Part shown: piece by piece, positions 8,638 through 16,395 of the stretch
Layout of the letters: each line of letters starts with the position of its first letter
Position numbering within the stretch: position 1 is the stretch's first letter
DNA from: Myxococcus stipitatus DSM 14675
GTDB lineage: Bacteria > Myxococcota > Myxococcia > Myxococcales > Myxococcaceae
Direction: 5' to 3'
DNA length: 64,000 nt
Assembly (NCBI RefSeq): GCF_000331735.1
Contig: NC_020126.1
Coordinates: forward strand, 1,302,001 to 1,366,000
Notes under the pieces: model-generated
The model's database searches: none
What the model was told of the DNA's origin: nothing
The model's input: the letters and a program-made list of their open reading frames with translations, nothing else
Translations under genes and position numbers: made by a program

Positions 8638-8805
8638 GGGACTTCCCTATCGCGAAACGCCTCCGTCCGTCAGCGTCCTGAACGCCCTGTCCTTTCTCAT
8701 TCCATGAGTTGTCTGCTTGTCCTGGAAGGAAGCAGTCCTGGAATGGAGATGGATGTGGCGAGCCCTGGGCCCTACGGCTACGAAGGGCGCCTGGCCCCGC
8801 ACACC

Positions 8806-10278
8806 ATGAGTCCTGCTCCTCCGCTCATCCTCAATGTCGACGCCGACGCGAGCACGCGCGCGCTGACGAGCCGCATCCTGGGGCTCGCGGGCTTCCAGGT
8901 GAGGGAGGCGGGCTCCGGCGCGGAGGCCCTGGCGCTGGCGGACGAGCGCACGGACCTGGTCATCCTCGAGGTCCGCCTCCCGGACATCCGAGGCCGGGAG
9001 GTGTGCCGCGAGCTGAAGGCCTCGCCTCGCACCCGAGGGGTGCTCGTCCTCCAGTTGTCCGCGCAGGCCGTGGCGCCGGGCGACCAGGCGCTCGATGTGC
9101 GGCACGGCGCGGACGGCTACCTGGCGACGCCGGTGGACCCGGAGGAGCTGGTCGCGCAGGTCCAGGCCCTGCTGCGGCTGCGGCGGGCCGAGCAGGAGGT
9201 GCACACGCTGTCCATGGAGGTGGCGCGGCAGCGCCAGTTGCTGGACATGGCGATGGCCTCCGCCGCGGACCCCATTGCCCTCTACGACGCCACCGGCCGG
9301 CTGCTCTTCGCGAACCAGGCGGCGCTCGTGTTCGCGGCGCGTGGGGCGCATGACGTCCTGGCGCCGGTCCTCTCGCTGGAGGAGCAGGAGGCGAAGGACC
9401 CGTCCCTGGCGCCCTTCTTCCGGTTGATGGAGGTGGCGCTGCGCACGGGCGAGGTGCAGCGCGGCGCCTTCACCGTGCCGACGGCTCCGGGCCCGCGTCA
9501 CTTCGACTTCACGCTGTCGCCGACGTCGGGCGCGGACGGGCGCGTGGCCGCGCTGATGGCCACCGCGCGCGACGTCACCCAGGCGCGAGGCGAGGAGGAG
9601 TTCCGCGAGCAGTTCATCGGCATGCTGGGGCATGACCTGCGCAACCCGCTCAACGCGCTGTCCATGTCCGCGCAGCAGCTCAAGCGCAAGGGCAACCTGG
9701 ACGAGCGCCAGACGGCGCTCACCGAGCGCATCCTCACCAGCGCGGACCGGATGAACCGGATGATCCGCCAGCTCCTCGACTTCGCTCGCGCGAGGCTGGG
9801 CGGCGGTGTCCCGGTGGTGCCGTCGGCGTGCGACGTGTTCGACATCGCGCACCGCACGGTGGACGAGATGCGCGCCAGTCACCCGGGGCGGAAGCTGGTG
9901 CTGGAGGTGCTCGGCCAGGGAGCGGGCGCGTGGGATGGGGACCGGCTGGAGCAGGCGTTCAGCAACCTGCTGGCGAACGCGCTCAAGTACAGCCCCGAGG
10001 ACAGCCCCGTGCGGATGTGGGGCGAAGCGCGGGAGCGGGACGTGGTGCTGCGCGTCCACAACGGAGGCCCCCCGATTCCTCCCGAGGATGTGCCGCACGT
10101 CTTCGCCGCCTGGCGCCGAGGGACGCGCGCCGTGCAGCACGAGTCGAGCGCTCCTTCGGGCCTGGGGTTGGGGCTCTACATCACGCGGCAGATCCTGCTG
10201 GCCCACGGCGGCGAGGTGTCGGTGGAGTCCAGCCTGTCGGGCGGGACGACGTTCACGGTGCGACTGCCCCGAGGCTGA
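8806..10278 (+). CDS. Hybrid sensor: degenerate receiver, PAS-like domain, histidine kinase
   Basis: A cytoplasmic 490-residue signalling protein. Residues about 6-120 form a CheY-like receiver, about 135-255 a PAS-like sensor (DPIALYDATGRLLFANQA), then a dimerisation/phosphoacceptor helix with His276 (FIGMLGHDLRNPL), and a catalytic domain with N-box NLLANALKY and G2 box SGLGLGLYI. The receiver has lost key residues: the acidic pair is Asp12-Ala13 rather than two acids, the phosphorylation Asp is Glu55 (VILEVRLPD), and the conserved Lys is Thr108 (YLATPVD). It therefore probably cannot be phosphorylated and may act as a fixed or protein-binding module. The ATG at 8806 puts these residues at CheY-like numbers. 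In-frame ATGs at 8743 (ggaagga 12 nt upstream) and 8704 are alternatives. No membrane segment is visible. Confidence 0.88.
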   Translation: MSPAPPLILNVDADASTRALTSRILGLAGFQVREAGSGAEALALADERTDLVILEVRLPDIRGREVCRELKASPRTRGVLVLQLSAQAVAPGDQALDVRHGADGYLATPVDPEELVAQVQALLRLRRAEQEVHTLSMEVARQRQLLDMAMASAADPIALYDATGRLLFANQAALVFAARGAHDVLAPVLSLEEQEAKDPSLAPFFRLMEVALRTGEVQRGAFTVPTAPGPRHFDFTLSPTSGADGRVAALMATARDVTQARGEEEFREQFIGMLGHDLRNPLNALSMSAQQLKRKGNLDERQTALTERILTSADRMNRMIRQLLDFARARLGGGVPVVPSACDVFDIAHRTVDEMRASHPGRKLVLEVLGQGAGAWDGDRLEQAFSNLLANALKYSPEDSPVRMWGEARERDVVLRVHNGGPPIPPEDVPHVFAAWRRGTRAVQHESSAPSGLGLGLYITRQILLAHGGEVSVESSLSGGTTFTVRLPRG

Positions 10279-10407
10279 GCTCCACCGGGGCAGGCCGCCC
10301 GGGTGGGGAGTACCCGAGCAGCCCGTGTGGGCACGCCGTCCTCCCGCGAGACGTGCGCGTTGACGACGGCCTGTACCTGTGTTCAGGCTCGGTCCGGAGA
10401 GGTGCGC

Positions 10408-13400
10408 ATGCCCCCGCAAATCAGCCTCGACTTCGCCGCCGAATGTGAGGCGCATCCAGCGCTGGCGAGCTTCCATCCCGTGGTCCGCAGGTGGTTCGCC
10501 GAGCGCCTGGGGGAACCCACGCGTCCGCAGGTCGAGGGGTGGCCGCTCATCCAGGCGGGGCACGACGTGCTCATCGCCGCGCCGACGGGCAGTGGCAAGA
10601 CACTCACCGCGTTCCTCGCGGCGCTGGACTCGCTGTTCCGCCTGGCGCTGGAGGGCGGGCTGGAGGACCGCACGCAGGTGCTCTACGTGTCGCCGCTCAA
10701 GGCGCTGGGCAACGACGTGCAGAAGAACTTGCTCCAGCCGCTGGAGGAATTGCTCACCCGGGCGCGCGCGGAGGGCTACACCCCGAAGGACCTGCGCGTG
10801 CAGGTGCGCAGCGGGGACACGCCCGCGTCGGAGCGCTCGCAGATGGTGCGCCGGCCTCCGCACATCCTCATCACCACGCCGGAGTCGTTCTACCTCTACC
10901 TCACCGCCGAGCGCGCGCGGGCGACGCTGCGCGGGGTGCGCACCGTCATCGTCGACGAAATCCACGCGCTCGCACGCGACAAGCGCGGCAGCCACTTCAC
11001 GCTGTCGATGGAGCGGCTCAAGGCCCTGACGGAGGTGCGTCCGCAGCTCATCGGCCTGTCCGCCACGCAGAAGCCGCTGGACGCCATCGCGGGCTTCCTC
11101 ACGGGCGCGTCGCACCTCGAGTGCCGCAAGGTGGAGGTGGGCCACCTGCGTCCGTGGGACATGACGCTGGAGATTCCAGACGCGGAGCTGTCCTCGCTCG
11201 CGAGCCACGAGATGTGGGGCCAGGTCTATGACCGGCTGGTGGCGCTGTCGGGCGCGCACCGCACCACGCTCATCTTCGTCAACACGCGGAAGATGGCGGA
11301 GCGCGTGGCGCATGACTTGGGTGAGCGCCTGGGCGAGGGGCTGGTCGCGGCGCACCACGGCAGCATGGCGCGCGAAATCCGGTTGGCCGCGGAGGAGAAG
11401 CTGAAGGACGGGCGGCTGCGCGTCATGGTGGCCACCGCGTCGCTGGAGCTGGGCATCGACGTGGGCAACGTGGACCTCGTCGTCCAGCTGGGCACCACGA
11501 AGGCCATCTCCGTGCTGCTCCAGCGCGTGGGCCGCGCGGGCCACCACAAGGCGGCCATCTCCAAGGGCATCCTCTTCGCGATGACGCGCGACGAATTGGT
11601 GGAGTGCGCCGCGCTCCTCAACGCCGTGCGAGAGGGGGACCTGGACCGGGTCATCATTCCGCAGAAGCCGCTGGACGTGCTGGCACAGCAGGTGGTGGCG
11701 GCGTGCGCCTGTGAAGAGTGGGACGAGCGCGCGCTGTTCAGCCTCTTCAAGCGGGCGCACCCGTATCGGGACCTGACGTGGGAGGAGTACCAGTCCGTGC
11801 TGGAGGTGCTGTCGGAAGGCGTCGCCGACCGGCGCGGACGTGCGGGCATCCACCTGCACCGGGACCGCGTGAATCAGCGGCTCAAGGGCCGGCGCGGCGT
11901 GCGCATCACCGCGCTGACCAACGGCGGCGCGATTCCCGACACCTTCACCTTCAGCGTCACCGCCGAGCCGGAGGGCAAGGTGGTGGGCACGCTGGATGAG
12001 GACTTCGCGGTGGAGTCATCGCCCGGAGACGTCTTCCTCCTGGGCAGCACCGCGTGGCGGATTCAGCGGGTGATGGGGAGCACCGTGGTCGTGGAGGACG
12101 CGCGAGGCGCGGCGCCCAACGTCCCCTTCTGGCGGGGCGAGGCCCCCGGCCGCACCGACGAGCTGTCGCTCCAGGTGGGCCGGCTGCGCGAGGACCTGCT
12201 CGCGCGCGACGACGCGGCCGGCTTCCTGGAGAAGGAGCTGCGCATGCCGCAGCCCGCGGTGGACGCGCTCCTGGGCTACCTGCGGCTGGGGCGGAAGATG
12301 CTGGACGCGATGCCCAGCCAGAACCTCGTGGTGGCCGAGCGCTTCTTCGATGAAGCGGGCGGCATGCAGCTCATCATCCACGCCCCCTTCGGCAGCCGCA
12401 TCAACCGGGCCTGGGGCATGGCGCTGCGCAAGCGCTTCTGCCGCTCGTTCGACTTCGAGCTCCAGGCCGCGGCGACGGAGGACGGCATCCTCCTGTCGCT
12501 GGGCGAGCAGCACTCGTTCCCGCTGGCGGACATCTTCGACTTCCTGCACCCGGACAACGTGGAGGAGGTGCTGGTGCAGGCGGTGCTCCAGTCTCCGCTG
12601 TTCGGCACGCGCTTCCGCTGGGTGGCCACGCGGGCGCTGGCGCTGAACCGGATGATGAGCGGCAAGCGCGTGCCGCCCAACCTCCAGCGCGCGCGCAGCG
12701 AGGACCTGCTGGCCGCTGTCTTCCCGGCGCAGGTGGGCTGTCAGGACAACCACGGCGGCGGCGATGTCGAGCTGCCGGACCATCCGCTGGTGAAGCAGAC
12801 GATGGACGACTGCCTCCACGAGTCCATGGACGTGGAGGGGCTGCGTGAGGTGCTGCGGCGCATGAAGGATGGCCGCATCCGGTTGGAGGCCCGCGACGTG
12901 CCGGAGCCGAGCGTCCTCTCGCACGCGATGATTCACAGCCAGCCGTACACCTTCCTCGACGATGCGCCCGCCGAGGAGCGCCGCGTGCGCAACGTGGCCC
13001 TGCGCCGCGCGATGCCGGCCGAGGACGCCGCGGCCTTCGGCGCGCTGGACGCCGCCGCCATCGCCACCGTCGTGGAGGACGCCTCGCCGCCCATGCGCGA
13101 CGAGGACGAGCTGCACGACCTCCTCCTCCAGTGGGTGCTGGTGCGGGACACGGAGGTGCCTCGGGGCCTCGCGGAGCCGCTGTTCCAGCAGGGCCGGGTG
13201 GCGTGGCTGGAGCTGCCCGGTGGACGCTTCCTCGTCGCGGCGGAGCGGGGCAACGCGGTGCGGGTGCTCTTCCCGGACGCGGTGCTGGTGCCGCCGCTGC
13301 CAGTGCTGGCGCATGACCGGCCCGTGGACCGTGAGGCCGCGGTGCTCATGGTGGTGCGCGGGCGCATGGAGAACGTGGGCCCGACGACGGTGGCGGAGCT

Positions 13401-14754
13401 GGCTCGGCGGTGTGTGCTGAGCGAGGACGACGTCAACGCGGCGATGTACCAACTGGAGATGCAGGGCACGGTGCTGCGCGGACAGTTCCGTCCGCTGGAG
13501 GTGCCGCTCGCGCCGGGAGAAGCTCCCGCGCTGGAGTGGTGCGACCGGCGTCTGCTCCAGCGCATCCACCGGATGACGGTGGGGCGGCTGCGGCGCGAAA
13601 TCGAGCCGCTGAGCGGGCGCGACTTCATGCGCTTCCTCTTCCGCTGGCACCACATGGAGGACGTGGAGGCGCTGCGGGGCTCCACGGGGTTCCTCAAGGC
13701 GGTGCGGTTGCTCCAGGGCTATGAGGCACCGGCCTCCGCGTGGGAGCGCTTCTTGTTGCCCGCGCGCATGCGGGGTTACACGCCGGACCTGCTGGAGCGG
13801 GCCTGCTACGGAGGCGAGGTGGCCTGGGGCCGCCTCACGATGAAGGAGCCGAAGCCCGTGGCGGGACCTCGCCGGGGTGCGCCGGTGACGCCTCCGGAGC
13901 CGGAGACTCCCGCGCCCACGCGCTCACGGGCCTCGCCCACTCGCAATGCGCCGCTGACCTTCGCGCTGCGAGAGGACCTGGAGTGGATGCTCGTGGCGGC
14001 GCGGCCCCATGCGGTGCTCGCGGATGGCGATGTATGGACGCCGCCGGACCTCAGCGTCGCCGCGAAGGACGTGGTGTCGGTGCTGGAGCGGCGCGGCGCG
14101 TGCTTCTTCCAGGACCTGGTGTCGCGCGCGCGGCGCCTGCCGTCGGAAATCGAGGACGCGCTGTGGGAGCTCGTCGCCCGGGGACTGGTGACAGCGGACG
14201 CGGTGCAGAACCTGCGCATCCTCCAGAGCCCCGCGCACCGCAAGCGGCAGAAGCTGTTGCAGCGCGGAGGCCCGGGACGCTGGAGCCTGCTCGCGCCCGC
14301 GGAGCCGAAGACGCCGGACGAGGTGATGGATGGCCTGGCGCGCCTGTTCCTCCAGCGCTACGGCATCGTCTGGCGCGACCTGGTGATGCGCGAGGCGCTG
14401 GCGCCCACGTGGCGTGAGCTGCTGTTCGTCTATCGGCGGATGGAGGCGCGAGGCGAGGTGCGGGGCGGGCGCTTCGTCGCGGGCTTCGTCGGAGAGCAGT
14501 TCGCGCTGCCGGAGGCGGTGGACATGGCGCGCGCGGTGCGGCGGCAGCCTCCGTCCGGCGTGCGGATTCAAATCTCCGGGGTGGACCCGCTCAACCTCAC
14601 GGGCGTGGTGACTCCGGGGCCGCGCGTGCCCGCCATGCCGAACAACGTCGTCACCTACGTCGACGGTGTCCCCGGGGGCGTGGATGCCCAGGCGGATGAC
14701 GACGAGGAGGACGCGGGCGAGGATTCAGAGGGCGGCGTGGCCCAGCCGAGCTGA
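10408..14754 (+). CDS. lhr: Large ATP-dependent DNA helicase Lhr
   Basis: A 1448-residue superfamily 2 helicase of the Lhr family, which translocates 3' to 5' on single-stranded DNA and is tied to DNA repair. Visible motifs are Walker A APTGSGKT (58-65), VSPLKALGND (motif Ia), TTPESFYLYL (Ib), DEIH (183-186), LSATQ (III), and the motif V/VI region GIDVGNVDLVVQ and QRVGRAGHH. The core and winged-helix/beta-barrel region (to about 850) is followed by the long C-terminal extension seen in full-length Lhr, including a winged-helix segment (GRMENVGPTTVAELARRCVL). The corresponding E. coli region has been reported to have uracil-DNA glycosylase activity, which is not testable here. A site reading ggagaggtg precedes the ATG, which is preferred over an upstream open stretch. 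It converges on the metallophosphoesterase gene with a 27-bp gap. Confidence 0.95.
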   Translation: MPPQISLDFAAECEAHPALASFHPVVRRWFAERLGEPTRPQVEGWPLIQAGHDVLIAAPTGSGKTLTAFLAALDSLFRLALEGGLEDRTQVLYVSPLKALGNDVQKNLLQPLEELLTRARAEGYTPKDLRVQVRSGDTPASERSQMVRRPPHILITTPESFYLYLTAERARATLRGVRTVIVDEIHALARDKRGSHFTLSMERLKALTEVRPQLIGLSATQKPLDAIAGFLTGASHLECRKVEVGHLRPWDMTLEIPDAELSSLASHEMWGQVYDRLVALSGAHRTTLIFVNTRKMAERVAHDLGERLGEGLVAAHHGSMAREIRLAAEEKLKDGRLRVMVATASLELGIDVGNVDLVVQLGTTKAISVLLQRVGRAGHHKAAISKGILFAMTRDELVECAALLNAVREGDLDRVIIPQKPLDVLAQQVVAACACEEWDERALFSLFKRAHPYRDLTWEEYQSVLEVLSEGVADRRGRAGIHLHRDRVNQRLKGRRGVRITALTNGGAIPDTFTFSVTAEPEGKVVGTLDEDFAVESSPGDVFLLGSTAWRIQRVMGSTVVVEDARGAAPNVPFWRGEAPGRTDELSLQVGRLREDLLARDDAAGFLEKELRMPQPAVDALLGYLRLGRKMLDAMPSQNLVVAERFFDEAGGMQLIIHAPFGSRINRAWGMALRKRFCRSFDFELQAAATEDGILLSLGEQHSFPLADIFDFLHPDNVEEVLVQAVLQSPLFGTRFRWVATRALALNRMMSGKRVPPNLQRARSEDLLAAVFPAQVGCQDNHGGGDVELPDHPLVKQTMDDCLHESMDVEGLREVLRRMKDGRIRLEARDVPEPSVLSHAMIHSQPYTFLDDAPAEERRVRNVALRRAMPAEDAAAFGALDAAAIATVVEDASPPMRDEDELHDLLLQWVLVRDTEVPRGLAEPLFQQGRVAWLELPGGRFLVAAERGNAVRVLFPDAVLVPPLPVLAHDRPVDREAAVLMVVRGRMENVGPTTVAELARRCVLSEDDVNAAMYQLEMQGTVLRGQFRPLEVPLAPGEAPALEWCDRRLLQRIHRMTVGRLRREIEPLSGRDFMRFLFRWHHMEDVEALRGSTGFLKAVRLLQGYEAPASAWERFLLPARMRGYTPDLLERACYGGEVAWGRLTMKEPKPVAGPRRGAPVTPPEPETPAPTRSRASPTRNAPLTFALREDLEWMLVAARPHAVLADGDVWTPPDLSVAAKDVVSVLERRGACFFQDLVSRARRLPSEIEDALWELVARGLVTADAVQNLRILQSPAHRKRQKLLQRGGPGRWSLLAPAEPKTPDEVMDGLARLFLQRYGIVWRDLVMREALAPTWRELLFVYRRMEARGEVRGGRFVAGFVGEQFALPEAVDMARAVRRQPPSGVRIQISGVDPLNLTGVVTPGPRVPAMPNNVVTYVDGVPGGVDAQADDDEEDAGEDSEGGVAQPS

Positions 14755-14781
14755 AGGCGGGCGGGGCTCGCGTGACACGCG

Positions 14782-15615
14782 TCAGGCGGAGGCCTTCGGT
14801 TGCGGGGCCGCGCGCTCGAGCAGCACGGCCCGGCTGTCCACGTTGAGCACCTGGACTCCGCTCGCGAGCGTGGCGAGCGGGGAGTCCCAGTGGGCGTGGC
14901 CGCAGACGACCAGCAGTCCCGTGCACTTCTGGACACATTCGCGGATGAGGGGACTGCCGCGCAGGTCGGTGCCCTCGACGTTGGGACCCTGGTGCAGCAC
15001 CAGCAGCTCGGGGCGCTCGCGCAGGGTGTCGCGGAGCAGCCGCAGATGAGTGGCCTCCTCTCGCCGCCCGGGCTTGTCGGAGTTGCCGATGATGGAGCCC
15101 ACGCCCGCGAAGCGCAGTCCCTCCAGCTCCACCACTTCGCCATCGAGCAGGTGGATGCCCGGCCGCTGCTGGAAGCGGGTCTGCTCGCGCGGCCCGCCGA
15201 ACGAGTCGTGATTGCCCGCCACGCCCACCACCCAGCGGAAGTACCGGGCGAAGGCCTGCCAGACGGACCGCACATCGCCGGAGGCCCCGCGCACATTCGC
15301 GCCAGGGGCCGAGTACAGGTCCCCCGCGAGCACCACGCCCACGCTCCCCGGGGGCGGCAGCTCTCCCAGCTCGCCGAGCAGCGCGACCTCGTCGGCCAGC
15401 ATCTCTCCGAGCAGGGTCATCTCTCCATCGAAGACCCGATGGGGCGCGACGCCCTGGAGGTCGGAGAGCACGAGCAGCGCGGAGACGTCGTCGGGGAGCA
15501 CGTCCACCGTGCCGCGCAGCAGCGGGAACCACGCGGTGCGGGTTCCACCGCGCGGCGCGGCCTCGAGGTAGGGCCAGCGTTGGCTGGGTGAGTCATCCAA
15601 AGTCAGGATTCGCAT
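14782..15615 (-). CDS. Metallophosphoesterase (calcineurin-like) with a non-standard first motif
   Basis: A 277-residue enzyme of the two-metal phosphoesterase superfamily, probably cytoplasmic because no signal is visible. Motifs in order are LSDLQG (Asp52), AGDLYS, GNHDSF, LHQGPN and CGHAHWD, which match D-x-H / GD / GNHD / H / GHxH. The exception is the first motif, which reads D-x-Q (Gln54) instead of D-x-H, so one metal ligand is changed. The ATG at 15615 (MRILTL) is chosen because the core fold starts here. An upstream extension of 25 residues has no support. The substrate is unknown. It converges on lhr. Confidence 0.82.
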   Translation of the reverse strand: MRILTLDDSPSQRWPYLEAAPRGGTRTAWFPLLRGTVDVLPDDVSALLVLSDLQGVAPHRVFDGEMTLLGEMLADEVALLGELGELPPPGSVGVVLAGDLYSAPGANVRGASGDVRSVWQAFARYFRWVVGVAGNHDSFGGPREQTRFQQRPGIHLLDGEVVELEGLRFAGVGSIIGNSDKPGRREEATHLRLLRDTLRERPELLVLHQGPNVEGTDLRGSPLIRECVQKCTGLLVVCGHAHWDSPLATLASGVQVLNVDSRAVLLERAAPQPKASA

Positions 15616-15664
15616 GAGCGCCCAGGTCGGGCGCCTCTCCGCGTTCCTGACACCAGCAGTCCGC

Positions 15665-16225
15665 TCAGAGAATGCTGGGCGCGCTCCCACGCAGCATGAA
15701 GAACACCACCACGCCCGTCACCGACACGTACACCCAGATGGGCGCCAGCCACCGCGTCACCTTGCGGTGCCGGGTGAACTCCTTGCGCCACGCGAAGTAG
15801 AACGCCACCAGCGCCAGCGGCACCACGCCCATGGACAGCAGCACGTGGCTGGCCAGGATGCACAGGTACAGCCCGCGCCAGTCACCCGCGTAGCGCGTGT
15901 CGCCGTGCACGTAGTGGTAGGCGAGGTAGCAGACCAGGAAGAGCGCCGACGCCGCGAAGGCCGCCACCATCAAGTACTGGTGCACACGCCGCGCGCCCTT
16001 CTTGATGGCCACCCAGCCCGCGATGAGCAGCGCCGCCGCCGTCGCGTTGAGGCTCGCGTTGACGGACGGAAGGAAGCGCAGATCCACGCCCTCCACCCCC
16101 GCGCGCTGCCCCAGGAGGATCCACGCAATGAATGCGAGTGCGGCTACGGAGATAACGCCAGTGAAAACGTAGAAAGCCCGGTCAGTGACGCGGGGTTCGA
16201 GCGAAGCGGACGGGGCGTTCGACAT
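15665..16225 (-). CDS. DUF420 family integral membrane protein
   Basis: A 186-residue membrane protein of the DUF420 (YozB/CtaM-like) family. Five predicted TM helices include FYVFTGVISVAALAFIAW, ATAAALLIAGWVAI, MVAAFAASALFLVCYLAY, HVLLSMGVVPLALVAFYF and PIWVYVSVTGVVVFFML. Family features visible are FLPSVNASLN before TM2, conserved His residues (VHQYL, YHYVHG, ILASHVLL) and FTRHRKVTRW before the last helix. Family members have been linked to cytochrome oxidase assembly, and the conserved His residues would fit heme or metal handling. No oxidase genes are in this window. It is divergent from the exported five-gene operon. Confidence 0.85.
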   Translation of the reverse strand: MSNAPSASLEPRVTDRAFYVFTGVISVAALAFIAWILLGQRAGVEGVDLRFLPSVNASLNATAAALLIAGWVAIKKGARRVHQYLMVAAFAASALFLVCYLAYHYVHGDTRYAGDWRGLYLCILASHVLLSMGVVPLALVAFYFAWRKEFTRHRKVTRWLAPIWVYVSVTGVVVFFMLRGSAPSIL

Positions 16226-16288
16226 GGGGGCCTATCTCTCGCGTCGCGCCCCTCGATGCAACCAACGCCGTCTCATCTTCCAATGAAA

Positions 16289-16300
16289 CCGACATGTCGG
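16289..16300. promoter_or_regulatory. 12-bp perfect palindrome upstream of the exported-protein operon
   Basis: ccgacatgtcgg is self-complementary and ends 13 bp before the candidate -35 element at 16314. It also lies 64 bp upstream of the divergent DUF420 start. It could be an operator serving either gene. No regulator is identified. Confidence 0.35.
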
Positions 16301-16313
16301 ATGAACGAAAAAA

Positions 16314-16342
16314 TTAGCCTGACTGGATTCTCACCCTGTAAT
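16314..16342 (+). promoter_or_regulatory. Candidate sigma-70-type promoter for the five-gene exported operon
   Basis: TTAGCC at 16314-16319 and TGTAAT at 16337-16342 (five of six bases match TATAAT) are spaced 17 bp apart. They sit in a locally AT-rich stretch that stands out in this GC-rich window. Transcription would begin near 16349, leaving a leader of about 47 nt before the GTG at 16396. Confidence 0.45.
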
Positions 16343-16384
16343 TCTTGCATACTCCGTTCCAGTCGCCCCCGACATCCCCTCCAC

Positions 16385-16390
16385 GGAGGT
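16385..16390 (+). promoter_or_regulatory. Ribosome-binding site that selects a GTG start
   Basis: ggaggt is followed by 5 nt and the GTG at 16396. An alternative in-frame TTG at 16345 has no such site and would put an unlikely Pro/Ser-rich segment before the signal peptide. Confidence 0.7.
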
Positions 16391-16395
16391 CCCCC

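Noticed and set aside
7651-8742. Upstream extension of the sensor kinase frame
   Set aside because: It runs antisense through the cysteine-synthase-family gene, which is well supported. The receiver fold begins just after 8806.
10355-10390. TTGACG upstream of lhr as a promoter
   Set aside because: No acceptable -10 element lies 16-18 bp downstream.
8647-11859. A 1070-codon open frame on the minus strand across the sensor kinase and lhr
   Set aside because: It covers two well-supported genes and an intergenic region, and its product is low-complexity. This is typical of antisense frames in GC-rich DNA.
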